64,000 bases of DNA from Phytobacter palmae. Lineage in GTDB: Bacteria; Pseudomonadota; Gammaproteobacteria; Enterobacterales; Enterobacteriaceae. Where the stretch lies: positions 1 to 64,000 of the forward strand of contig FONB01000011.1 of assembly GCA_900112785.1 (NCBI GenBank), written 5' to 3'. Within the stretch, counting starts at the first letter, position 1; the number at the start of each line of letters is the position of its first letter. The translations under genes and the position numbers were made by a program. The notes beneath the pieces are model-generated. The model was not told where the DNA came from, ran no database searches, and worked only from the letters and a program-made list of their open reading frames with translations. This document shows positions 39,420 through 51,885 of the stretch, piece by piece.

Positions 39420-40766
39420 ATGTCTTTTGATTCCCTTGGCCTGAACCCGGAAATTCTGCGCGCTGTTGATGAGCAGGGCTACCGTGAGCCAACCCCTATT
39501 CAGCAACAGGCGATCCCTGCCGTGCTGGAAGGCCGCGACCTGATGGCGAGCGCCCAGACCGGTACCGGCAAAACCGCGGGCTTTACCCTGCCGCTGCTGC
39601 AACGTCTGGTGCAAAAAGAGCCGCACGCTAAAGGCCGTCGCCCGGTGCGAGCGCTGATCCTGACGCCAACTCGCGAACTTGCCGCGCAAGTCGGCGAAAA
39701 CGTACGCGATTACAGTAAATATCTGAACCTGCGCTCGCTGGTGGTTTTTGGCGGTGTGAGCATTAATCCGCAAATGATGAAGCTGCGTAGTGGTGTCGAT
39801 ATTCTCGTCGCTACACCGGGTCGTCTGCTGGATCTGGAACATCAGAACGCCGTTAAACTGGATAACGTTGAGATTCTGGTACTGGATGAAGCTGACCGCA
39901 TGCTGGACATGGGCTTTATCCACGATATTCGCCGCGTATTGGCTAAATTGCCTGCGCGTCGTCAGAATCTGCTCTTTTCCGCGACCTTCTCGGATGACAT
40001 CAAAAGCCTGGCCGAAAAGCTGCTGCGCAACCCACTGGAAATCGAAGTGGCGCGCCGCAATACCGCCTCTGAGCAGGTGACGCAGCACGTTCATATGGTC
40101 GATAAGAAACGTAAGCGCGAACTCCTCTCCCAGATGATTGGTGAAGGTAACTGGCAGCAGGTGCTGGTCTTCACCCGCACCAAACATGGCGCAAATCATC
40201 TGGCGGAACAACTGAATAAAGACGGTATTCGCAGCGCGGCTATCCACGGTAACAAAAGCCAGGGTGCGCGTACCCGTGCGCTGGCAGACTTTAAATCGGG
40301 CGATATCCGCGTACTGGTCGCAACCGACATTGCTGCCCGTGGTCTGGATATCGAAGAGCTGCCACATGTCGTGAACTACGAGCTGCCGAACGTGCCGGAA
40401 GATTATGTACACCGCATTGGTCGTACCGGTCGCGCTGCGGCAACCGGTGAAGCGCTCTCGCTGGTGTGCGTTGATGAACATAAATTGCTGCGTGACATCG
40501 AGCGCCTGCTGAAAAAAGAGATCCCCCGTATTGCCCTGCCGGGTTACGATCCAGATCCGTCTATCAAGGCCGAGCCGATTGTGAATGGTCGTCAGAGCCA
40601 GGGCCGTGGTGGCCGTGGTCAGGGCGGTGGCGGTGGTCGCGGACAACAGCAGCCTCGCCGTAACGATGGTGGTGCGCCGAAAGCGCCACGTGCGCAGGAA
40701 GGAAGCAAACCGGCGGGTGAGAAACCGCGCCGCCGTCGCCCGCGTAAACCCGCGGCGAGCGCCTGA
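39420..40766 (+). CDS. rhlE: DEAD-box RNA helicase RhlE
   Basis: RhlE is an ATP-dependent RNA helicase involved in ribosome assembly and RNA turnover. The start at 39420 gives 448 residues (E. coli 454). The Q motif with [13 protein letters not shown] is followed by Walker A AQTGTGKT (45-52), [13 protein letters not shown] in [12 protein letters not shown], and the C-terminal [10 protein letters not shown] and HRIGRTGR. The last 60 residues are a basic tail rich in Gly, Arg and Gln, which gives the low-complexity DNA near 40590-40660. An upstream in-frame extension to 39297 is not coding by homology. Confidence 0.96.
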   Translation: MSFDSLGLNPEILRAVDEQGYREPTPIQQQAIPAVLEGRDLMASAQTGTGKTAGFTLPLLQRLVQKEPHAKGRRPVRALILTPTRELAAQVGENVRDYSKYLNLRSLVVFGGVSINPQMMKLRSGVDILVATPGRLLDLEHQNAVKLDNVEILVLDEADRMLDMGFIHDIRRVLAKLPARRQNLLFSATFSDDIKSLAEKLLRNPLEIEVARRNTASEQVTQHVHMVDKKRKRELLSQMIGEGNWQQVLVFTRTKHGANHLAEQLNKDGIRSAAIHGNKSQGARTRALADFKSGDIRVLVATDIAARGLDIEELPHVVNYELPNVPEDYVHRIGRTGRAAATGEALSLVCVDEHKLLRDIERLLKKEIPRIALPGYDPDPSIKAEPIVNGRQSQGRGGRGQGGGGGRGQQQPRRNDGGAPKAPRAQEGSKPAGEKPRRRRPRKPAASA

Positions 40767-40780
40767 CGCCTGATGCGACT

Positions 40781-40810
40781 AACAAGCCCTGCCAACTGGC
40801 AGGGCTTGTT
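40781..40810. terminator. Terminator after rhlE
   Basis: The 13-pair stem AACAAGCCCTGCC / GGCAGGGCTTGTT with loop AACT starts 15 bases after the rhlE stop and ends in GTTGTTT. The strong stem could act on both strands at the left border of the accessory sugar region. Confidence 0.75.
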
Positions 40811-40854
40811 GTTTCAGGGTCTTAGCTCACTCCAGAGAGGCGTGAAGAGAAGGG

Positions 40855-41817
40855 TTATCCCTGCGTTGGTCTGAACTGCGCAATCCACGCCTGGCGCTGT
40901 TCCCGCGCCCGTTGCGCTACCCGCGCCTGCGGGTCGGAATTAAATCCGTGATACGCCCCAGGCCATACATTCATCTCTACCGCCACACCCGCGCGAATCA
41001 ACCCTTGCGCGAAGCGAAGATTTTCATCAAGAAACAGATCCAGCGTGCCCACGCCAAGCCAGGTTGGGGGTAAATGAGTCAGATCCGTAGCCCGTCCCGG
41101 CGCGGCATAAACCGACACACCCTCCGAACCCGGCTCGCAGCCCAGAAGGGATGTCCAGCCAAAGCGGTTATATTCACGCGTCCAGACGAACTCGCCGGTC
41201 ACCGGGTTGGGGTTTTCTTCCGTCACCGTCCGATCGTCGAGCATCGGGAACATCAGGTTCTGAAAGGCAATAGATGGGCCATTGCGATCGCGGGCCAGCA
41301 ACGCCAGTGAGGCCGCGAGTCCGGCCCCTGCGCTGTCGCCCATTAGCCCAATATGGTCAGGATGAATACCAAGCGCACTAGCCTGTTCGGTCATCCACAC
41401 CAGTGCGGTATAACAATCCTCCAGCGAGCCCGGAAAGACCGTTTCGGGCGCCAGACGATAATCGACAGAGACAATCACACAGTCGTGTTGCATCGCGGTG
41501 GCATCGGTAAGCGACAGAGACTGCTCAGGGCTACCGAACAGATGCCCGCCGCCGTGAATATGCAAAATGCCCATGCGCTTGTGCCCCGGCGCTGCGGGGG
41601 CAATAACACAGACTCTGACGGCAGGGTGTGCAGGTGAGGAGATAAGATTTTCTTCCACCGATAACCCGGTCTCCCGGAAAGTCTGCACGTTAGCCAGCGC
41701 TGCCTGCTGGCGCTGTTGGCGAAGGGGGACGAGAGCATCTTGTGTCAGGGAGAGGGGGCGGCTATCTGCCAGTGCCGGACGTAATTCAGGGTCGACCAAA
41801 TTCCATGTGTTCATCAT
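40855..41817 (-). CDS. Alpha/beta-hydrolase esterase of the HSL family
   Basis: The 320-residue protein is a hormone-sensitive-lipase-type esterase, similar in layout to bacterial acetyl esterases such as Aes. The oxyanion motif HGGG is at 88-91 and the nucleophile Ser162 lies in GDSAG. The catalytic Asp is probably in LDLFLDENLRF and the His in GAYHGF. There is no signal peptide. It follows the second 6-phospho-beta-glucosidase gene by about 60 bases on the same strand, so it may deacetylate imported glycosides; that link is an inference. K-12 has no such gene at this place. Confidence 0.85.
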   Translation of the reverse strand: MMNTWNLVDPELRPALADSRPLSLTQDALVPLRQQRQQAALANVQTFRETGLSVEENLISSPAHPAVRVCVIAPAAPGHKRMGILHIHGGGHLFGSPEQSLSLTDATAMQHDCVIVSVDYRLAPETVFPGSLEDCYTALVWMTEQASALGIHPDHIGLMGDSAGAGLAASLALLARDRNGPSIAFQNLMFPMLDDRTVTEENPNPVTGEFVWTREYNRFGWTSLLGCEPGSEGVSVYAAPGRATDLTHLPPTWLGVGTLDLFLDENLRFAQGLIRAGVAVEMNVWPGAYHGFNSDPQARVAQRAREQRQAWIAQFRPTQG

Positions 41818-41877
41818 GTAGCCTTGTCTGTCATGGTAACGGTGGTGGAGCGGGAAATTTCCCGCTCCGTCATTACC

Positions 41878-46604
<4,727 letters not shown>

Positions 46605-46631
46605 AAAAATTCCTCCAGACTGAAGCCAAAA

Positions 46632-46656
46632 GCCGGCTTCATTCACAATGACCGGC
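46632..46656 (-). terminator. Intrinsic terminator in the leader of the beta-glucoside permease
   Basis: On the minus strand GCCGGTCATT pairs with AATGA and CCGGC across a two-base bulge, giving a ten-pair stem followed by TTTT (complement of 46628-46631). It lies about 28 bases before the permease start and 26 bases after the RAT element, so readthrough probably needs the antiterminator. Confidence 0.65.
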
Positions 46657-46682
46657 ATTTGCCGGAACCTTGTTTCCTCTGG

Positions 46683-46732
46683 GGTTTGCCTGAATTTACC
46701 CGTCATACTTCGGGTATCAACAGTAACAAGCC
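46683..46732 (-). promoter_or_regulatory. Second RAT antiterminator element, enlarged loop
   Basis: The outer parts of a BglG-type ribonucleic antiterminator are present on the minus strand: GGCTTGTTACTG on the 5' side and CAGGCAAACC on the 3' side. The usual six-base apical loop is replaced by 28 bases that contain their own TACCCG/CGGGTA hairpin. The element therefore looks like a RAT with an inserted stem. Confidence 0.6.
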
Positions 46733-46808
46733 TGGATGGAATGAAAACGCATCATACGTCGGGCGATGTTTTGTGCCCTGACGTCATCTGCCTGTTTTCG
46801 CCTGCGAA

Positions 46809-47663
46809 CTATATTTTTTTCGCGTCTGGCGATATGCGCTGCACAATATTCTCAATGTGCACCGCAAGATAGAGCTTTTCCGAGTTGCTCATGGCGTGGT
46901 GATAATTTTTGCTGACAAACTCATTCATTGCTTCGACACATTTTAACGTGGCCTGATAGCGACGTTGCACCAGAGCAAAGAATTCCTCGTCATCATTATT
47001 TAACACCACCCCATCAATCACCCGTTGGGCAAAGAACTTGAGATGGGTAATAAACCGCTGGTAATTCAGACTGTGCTCATCAAGCGGAATATTAAAAAAA
47101 TACTTCACAATATTTTGTAACTGATAAATAAGCCGCGTAATTTGCGCGGTATTTCCCAGCGTATCGTTGAGACCTGCATTCACAATATGCAAAGCGATAC
47201 TGCAGGCCTCGCTATCGGGTAAAAGCGTACCGGTGCGCGCGACAATCATTCCAAGCGCCTGGCGACCAATGGCATACTCTGCGGTGTAAAAATGGCGAAC
47301 TTCCCACTCCAGCGGATTGGGCAGAATTTCATGGTTTTTTTGACGTTGCAGCGCAAAATTCAGGTGGTCGGCAAGGGTTACATAGAGCCCGTCGCTGAGT
47401 TTGTGCGTAAGGACGCTGCGGGCGTGGGTGATGATATCGGCAGTGACCTGCAAAATATCCACTGGCACTTCGCTGACCAGATCTTTAAATCGGGCAGAAA
47501 TTTGTGAATCTTCCAGACGAAATATTTTATCGATGGCGTCGCGGTTGATGCTGGCACCGTTGCGGGTATTAAATCCCAGCCCACGGCCGGTTAAAATAAC
47601 CTCCAGACCATCCTCATCCACTGCGCTGACAACATTATTATTTAATATTTGTTTGACCAGCAT
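46809..47663 (-). CDS. BglG/LicT-family transcription antiterminator
   Basis: The 284-residue protein has the BglG plan: an RNA-binding CAT domain over the first 55-60 residues (KQILNNNVVSAV, GRGLGFNTRNG) and two PRD domains with histidines phosphorylated by the PTS. Unphosphorylated dimers bind RAT hairpins in nascent RNA and stop terminators from forming. ATG at 47663 follows AGGAG. Its own leader contains RAT 1 with an overlapping terminator, and a second RAT precedes the permease gene downstream, the same arrangement as bglG-bglF in E. coli. Confidence 0.93.
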   Translation of the reverse strand: MLVKQILNNNVVSAVDEDGLEVILTGRGLGFNTRNGASINRDAIDKIFRLEDSQISARFKDLVSEVPVDILQVTADIITHARSVLTHKLSDGLYVTLADHLNFALQRQKNHEILPNPLEWEVRHFYTAEYAIGRQALGMIVARTGTLLPDSEACSIALHIVNAGLNDTLGNTAQITRLIYQLQNIVKYFFNIPLDEHSLNYQRFITHLKFFAQRVIDGVVLNNDDEEFFALVQRRYQATLKCVEAMNEFVSKNYHHAMSNSEKLYLAVHIENIVQRISPDAKKI

Positions 47664-47680
47664 CGCCAACTCCTGAAAAC

Positions 47681-47749
47681 AAAAACGGGCAAGACGTAAA
47701 TACAGATATGGGCAGATTAGCCCCTCAGTCTGCATTTAGGTTTTGCCCG
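47681..47749 (-). terminator. Terminator overlapping RAT 1 before the antiterminator gene
   Basis: On the minus strand CGGGCAAAACCTAAATGCAGA pairs with TCTGTATTTACGTCTTGCCCG, about 18 of 21 positions matching, followed by TTTTTG. The 5' arm contains the 3' part of RAT 1, so RAT folding and terminator folding exclude each other. Confidence 0.85.
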
Positions 47750-47765
47750 ATAGTCGGTAACAAGC
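47738..47765 (-). promoter_or_regulatory. RAT 1 antiterminator element
   Basis: On the minus strand the element reads GCTTGTTACC, a short variable apex, then GGGCAAAACCT. This corresponds to the BglG target pattern with TTGTTAC on one side and GGCAAAACC on the other. Its distal arm is shared with the terminator stem just downstream. Confidence 0.82.
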
Positions 47766-47959
47766 GTAATGCAATTAAAACCTAGCACCGTGACGAAAAA
47801 TATTCAATGTGACAAAAGGCGTTGCGTAGATTCGTATGCCAAATTGTGATCCGGTTTGCGAAAAGCACTTTTCAGCTGAAACGTCGCCTGTGAAGGACAA
47901 AGATTGTCACTTTGCATTGCTGTCGCTACCATACCTGCATGAAAGAGGGAGTTGCGCCA

Positions 47960-48694
47960 ATGATCGATAAACATTCCACCGTGCCAGTCTATTTACAGCT
48001 TGAGCAATACCTTACCGGCCAGATTGCCGCGGGCTCACTCAGACCTGGCGACGCTATTCCCTCTGAAAACGAACTTTGTCAGCAGTTTGCCATCTCCCGC
48101 ATGACGGCGCGCAAGGCAGTGGATTACCTGGTACGTCAGGGCAAAGTGGAGCGCCGCCGGGGGCAGGGGACATTCGTTGTGCAATCGGGTAAAAACGTGC
48201 GCATTTCCCTGCCGCTCGACAGGCATCTTTCCTCAAGTGAAGCGACGCTGGGTCTCAATGAACCGGTAGTAAACCGCCTGATTTGCCTTTGTCATCAGGC
48301 TGCCTCGCAGGACATTGCCGATAAGCTTCGTCTTGCGCCTGGCAGCGAGGTGTGGTTTATGCAGCGCCTGCGTCTGGTCGGGGACATTCCCTTTGTTTTT
48401 GAGCAATCATGGATGATCAGCGACCCGTTTGACGATCTGAGTGATGCGGATCTGAACCGTTCCAAATATGCCTATATCAGCCGCAAAGGGTTTACCGTTG
48501 AGCGTTCGGAAAAAGAGATCCGCGCTGAACTCCCCTCGCAGCAGGTACGCGATATGCTGGGGATCAACCGCGATGAACCGGTCCTTCACGCCACTTCGAT
48601 AGCTTTTCTGCGCGACAATATTCCTTTTGAGATCTCCGAGATCTACTACAACCAGCAGCACTATCGTTTCACCCTGACCGCCGCACGCCCCTGA
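47960..48694 (+). CDS. GntR/UTRA-family regulator of the alpha-glucoside operon
   Basis: The 244-residue product has a winged helix-turn-helix (about residues 5-70, with GDAIPSENELCQQFAISRMTA) and a C-terminal UTRA effector domain ending in IYYNQQHYRFTL. Such regulators commonly bind phosphosugars. ATG at 47960 follows GGGAG; ATGs further upstream lack a ribosome site. It is divergent from the antiterminator gene and lies 124 bases before the EIICB permease on the same strand, so it probably represses the alpha-glucoside genes. A Klebsiella counterpart is called AglR. Confidence 0.85.
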   Translation: MIDKHSTVPVYLQLEQYLTGQIAAGSLRPGDAIPSENELCQQFAISRMTARKAVDYLVRQGKVERRRGQGTFVVQSGKNVRISLPLDRHLSSSEATLGLNEPVVNRLICLCHQAASQDIADKLRLAPGSEVWFMQRLRLVGDIPFVFEQSWMISDPFDDLSDADLNRSKYAYISRKGFTVERSEKEIRAELPSQQVRDMLGINRDEPVLHATSIAFLRDNIPFEISEIYYNQQHYRFTLTAARP

Positions 48695-48747
48695 GCCGAC
48701 CAAAGGGCTAACTTTGTGATCGCCACCGCGTTTTAAATTTAGTGGGC

Positions 48748-48778
48748 TAGACAACTATACATCTACCCTGGCTATACT
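48748..48778 (+). promoter_or_regulatory. Candidate promoter/operator of the alpha-glucoside operon
   Basis: A -10-like TATACT (48773-48778) lies 40 bases before the permease start. Upstream, an imperfect dyad TAGA-N10-TCTA (48748-48765) occupies the -35 region, where a GntR regulator could act. The spacing to a TAGACA -35 is a suboptimal 19 bases. Confidence 0.35.
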
Positions 48779-48817
48779 CCATCCCATGTTCAGCGAGTGC
48801 CCTAAAGGAAAATAACA

Positions 48818-50425
48818 ATGAGTCGACCGGGTGAGTTTCTACAGGATTTAGGCAAGGCGTTAATGATGCCGATTTCCGTGATTGCCGCAGCAGGGATATT
48901 TCTCGGCCTGGCCGCGGCATTACAAAACCCAGCTATTGTGGGTGAAAGTATTATCCATGCCGAAGTGATGCAGCAGGTTATCGGTTTTATCCGTAAAGTC
49001 GCCGGGGCGTTATTTGGTAATTTGCCGTTACTTTTTGCGATTGCTGCGGCTATTGGCCTGGCGCGAGATGAAAAACCCACGGCGGCACTGGCAGCCGTTA
49101 TTGGGTTTATAACTTTTCATGTCGGCGTTAATTACAGCTTACTGGCGCAAGGTTTAACGCCGCAAACTACCTCAGTGGCCGCATTATTAGAAAAAGGCTA
49201 CAGCCAGACCGATGCGGTGATGTATTCCGCTGAATTTGCCAACACCTTAGGGATTTTTTCTTATCAGATGAGTGTGCTGGGTGGGGTTATTTCTGGCCTG
49301 GTCACGGTAATACTGCACAACCGGTTTTATACGATTAAACTCCCGGCGGCCATCGCCTATTTTGGTGGCCGCCGCTTTGTTCCTATTATTACTGTCATTG
49401 TCCTGCCGATTATCGGTGTATTAATGTCACTGGTCTGGCCGGTTATTGCCAGTGCGATTATCCATCTTGGCCAGTTTATTGGCGAGTCAGGTCCCTTTGG
49501 TACTTTCATTTATGCCTTTACTGAACGCATCCTGATCCCCACCGGTTTGCATCACATCCTCAATGAAACTGTTCGTTTCACCCCGGTGGGTGGCATGGTA
49601 CATGTAGACAATGAAAGCGTGATTGGTGCGCTCTCTATCTTCAACTATGCGCTGGCTCACCCTGGCGCGCTGGCTGATGACGTGGTGCGAGAAGCAACCC
49701 GTTTCCTGGCGCAGGGGAAAATTCCGGTGATGATGTTCGGCCTGCCTGCGGCAGCGCTGGCGATGTATCACTGTGCGAAGCCGGAGCACAAGCAACGGGT
49801 GAAAGCCCTGATGATGGCCGGGGCGCTGGCTTCATTCACCACCGGTATCACTGAGCCCCTGGAATTCAGCTTTATTTTTGTCTCACCGTTGCTGTTTTTA
49901 TTTCATGCGGTGATGACTGGTCTCTCCTTTGCCTGCGCGCAGCTTTTGCAGGTAATGATCGGCAATATCCAGGGCGGCTTTATTGATTTTATCGTCTTCG
50001 GCGTACTGGGCGGCGCTAAAACACACTGGTGGTTTGATTTGCTGCTGGGATGTATTTGGGCCCCCGTTTATTACTTCGCTTTCAAGTGGATTATTCTGCG
50101 CACCAGCGCCAGAACACCGGGCCGTGAAGAAGACGAAATGGTACATCAACATAGCGCCCAATTCGTTGATGATGATGCCGCTACGGCAAAAATTATCGCC
50201 GGCCTGGGCGGCAAAGAAAATATCCAGAATGTGGACTGCTGCTTCACTCGCCTGCGCGTGAAAATTAAAGATATGCACAAAGTCGACGAGGCCATTCTTA
50301 AACAAAGCGGGGCGAACGGGTTTATTCGCGCAACCGACAACGATATCCAGGTTATTTACGGACCACAGGTAGAAAGTATCGCCAGTGCCGTGAAACAAAA
50401 TTTACTTGTTCAACAGACGCAATAA
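48818..50425 (+). CDS. aglA: Alpha-glucoside PTS permease EIICB (AglA/GlvCB/MalX type)
   Basis: The 535-residue permease belongs to the glucose/maltose PTS family. EIIC covers about residues 1-420 with some ten helices and the sugar-site signature TGITEPLEFSF. EIIB follows after a linker, with the phosphocysteine in VDCCFTRLRV. No EIIA is fused, so the host's Crr (EIIA-Glc) would supply phosphate. The downstream gene is a GH4 6-phospho-alpha-glucosidase, the same pairing as aglA-aglB of Klebsiella pneumoniae, which handles sucrose isomers and maltose-like sugars. The symbol is assigned on this basis. Confidence 0.85.
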   Translation: MSRPGEFLQDLGKALMMPISVIAAAGIFLGLAAALQNPAIVGESIIHAEVMQQVIGFIRKVAGALFGNLPLLFAIAAAIGLARDEKPTAALAAVIGFITFHVGVNYSLLAQGLTPQTTSVAALLEKGYSQTDAVMYSAEFANTLGIFSYQMSVLGGVISGLVTVILHNRFYTIKLPAAIAYFGGRRFVPIITVIVLPIIGVLMSLVWPVIASAIIHLGQFIGESGPFGTFIYAFTERILIPTGLHHILNETVRFTPVGGMVHVDNESVIGALSIFNYALAHPGALADDVVREATRFLAQGKIPVMMFGLPAAALAMYHCAKPEHKQRVKALMMAGALASFTTGITEPLEFSFIFVSPLLFLFHAVMTGLSFACAQLLQVMIGNIQGGFIDFIVFGVLGGAKTHWWFDLLLGCIWAPVYYFAFKWIILRTSARTPGREEDEMVHQHSAQFVDDDAATAKIIAGLGGKENIQNVDCCFTRLRVKIKDMHKVDEAILKQSGANGFIRATDNDIQVIYGPQVESIASAVKQNLLVQQTQ

Positions 50426-50438
50426 GAGAACAGATGAT

Positions 50439-51764
50439 ATGAAAACTTCTTTTAATATTGTATTAGTTGGTGGTGGTTCCACGTGGACGCCGGGCTTATT
50501 AAAAGCGTTATGTAAACTGAAAACGCGTCTGCCGCTGAAGAAACTGGTGATGTTCGATATTAATGAAGAACGTCAGGCGGTCATTGGTGAATATGCCAAA
50601 GTTCTTTTTCGCGAAGAGTATCCGGATCTGGAATTTATTTATACCGGCGATGAAAATATTGCGTTCAACGATATGGATTTTATCTTTTGCCAGATGCGAA
50701 CTGGCGGTTATGCCATGCGCGAGAAAGATGAAAAAATACCGCTGAGTCTTGGTGTGATTGGTCAGGAAACCTGTGGGGCGGGTGGGTTTGCCTATGGCAT
50801 GCGTTCTATTCGCGACATGATTGCCCTGGTGGAAAAAGTTCGCGTCCGTTCGCCGCGTGCCTGGATCTTAAACTACACCAATCCGGCAGCGATTGTGGCC
50901 GATGCGCTCAACAAGCGTTTCCCGCACGACGACCGTATCCTCAATATCTGCGACCAGCCGGTAAACCTGCTGCGCTCCTATGGTCGTTTGTTAAAGCGCG
51001 ACCCGGCGACTTTCGATCCTGTCTATTTCGGTCTCAACCACTTCGGCTGGTTTACCCACCTGTACGATGAAAACGGCCACGATCTGGCGCCAGAGTTAAA
51101 AGCGTATATTGCGAAGAATGGGTTTATTCCGGCAGATGCTGAACAACGCGACCAGTCCTGGCTTGATACTTACGCGGCGGTGGCAGACATGCTGCGCGAT
51201 TTCCCGGATTATCTGCCAAACACCTATCTGCAATACTACCTCTACCCGGAGTACAAGTTCTCCAGACTGGACCCGAACTTTACCCGCGCCAACGAAGTGA
51301 TCAATGGCCGTGAGAAGAGGGTGTTCGAGGAGTGCCGCACGGCAGTGGCGCAAGGAACAACGCGCAATGTGCATGTCGTCCATAATGACGCCCATGGAGA
51401 CATGATCGTCGAACTGGCCGAAGCCATTGCGTTTAACCTGAAAAAGAAATTCATCGTCATGGTGCCGAACAACGGTCTGGTCGAGAATCTGGACGATGAT
51501 GTGATGGTTGAACTGACGGCGGAGGTAGGCAGCAACGGCCCGCGTCCATATGGCGTAGGTAAAATTCCAGTCTTCTATAAGGGGCTAATCGAACAACAGT
51601 TTGCCTATGAGCGCCTGACGGTTGAAGCCTGGTTTGAAGGTTCCTATACCAAAGCCCTGCAGGCATTGACCTTAAACCGGACGATTGTCGATGCCAGGAA
51701 AGCGCGCAAAGTGCTTGATGCGTTGATTGAGGCCAACCGAGACTACTGGCCGGAATTGAAATAA
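50439..51764 (+). CDS. aglB: 6-Phospho-alpha-glucosidase, GH4 (AglB/GlvA type)
   Basis: GH4 enzymes cleave phospho-glycosides by an NAD and Mn-dependent oxidation-elimination mechanism. The 441 residues show the N-terminal NAD loop VLVGGGSTWTP (8-18) and FCQMRTGGY near 83-91. Metal-binding Cys171-Asp172 lies in ICDQP, with His201 in NHFGW. The Cys-Asp pair is typical of 6-phospho-alpha-glucosidases. ATG at 50439 starts 13 bases after the permease stop; an earlier in-frame start overlaps that gene. A terminator follows. Confidence 0.9.
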   Translation: MKTSFNIVLVGGGSTWTPGLLKALCKLKTRLPLKKLVMFDINEERQAVIGEYAKVLFREEYPDLEFIYTGDENIAFNDMDFIFCQMRTGGYAMREKDEKIPLSLGVIGQETCGAGGFAYGMRSIRDMIALVEKVRVRSPRAWILNYTNPAAIVADALNKRFPHDDRILNICDQPVNLLRSYGRLLKRDPATFDPVYFGLNHFGWFTHLYDENGHDLAPELKAYIAKNGFIPADAEQRDQSWLDTYAAVADMLRDFPDYLPNTYLQYYLYPEYKFSRLDPNFTRANEVINGREKRVFEECRTAVAQGTTRNVHVVHNDAHGDMIVELAEAIAFNLKKKFIVMVPNNGLVENLDDDVMVELTAEVGSNGPRPYGVGKIPVFYKGLIEQQFAYERLTVEAWFEGSYTKALQALTLNRTIVDARKARKVLDALIEANRDYWPELK

Positions 51765-51771
51765 GTGAAAG

Positions 51772-51793
51772 GGAGCCTGCGGGCTCCTTTTTT
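51772..51793 (+). terminator. Intrinsic terminator after aglB
   Basis: The stem GGAGCC / GGCTCC with a four-base TGCG loop is followed by six T residues, seven bases past the aglB stop. It closes the accessory sugar region before dinG. Confidence 0.9.
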
Positions 51794-51851
51794 CGGGCTA
51801 CTTTCCAGAATACGAAAAAGCGTTACCCCTGAAACGTGAAAAATGCCACAA

Positions 51852-51871
51852 TAGTGGCTGTTTATACAGTG
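51852..51871 (+). promoter_or_regulatory. Degenerate LexA box of dinG
   Basis: GGCTGTTTATACAG is conserved with the E. coli dinG SOS box, but the left triplet of the CTG-N10-CAG pattern is GTG here (TTG in E. coli as I recall it). The box lies 15 bases before the dinG start. Weaker LexA binding than at uvrB is likely. Confidence 0.6.
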
Positions 51872-51885
51872 TTTCAGGTTTGCTG

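Noticed and set aside
40585-40773. Repeat-rich frames in the 3' end of rhlE
   Set aside because: They are shadows of the Gly/Arg-rich RhlE tail; the codons GGC/CGT repeated give open frames on both strands.
46605-46706. N-terminal extension of the beta-glucoside permease
   Set aside because: The open frame covers the RAT and terminator of the leader; the ATG at 46604 with GGAGGA upstream is the homologous start.
47664-47735. N-terminal extension of the BglG-type protein
   Set aside because: It overlaps RAT 1 and its terminator; homologues start at the residue encoded at 47663, behind AGGAG.
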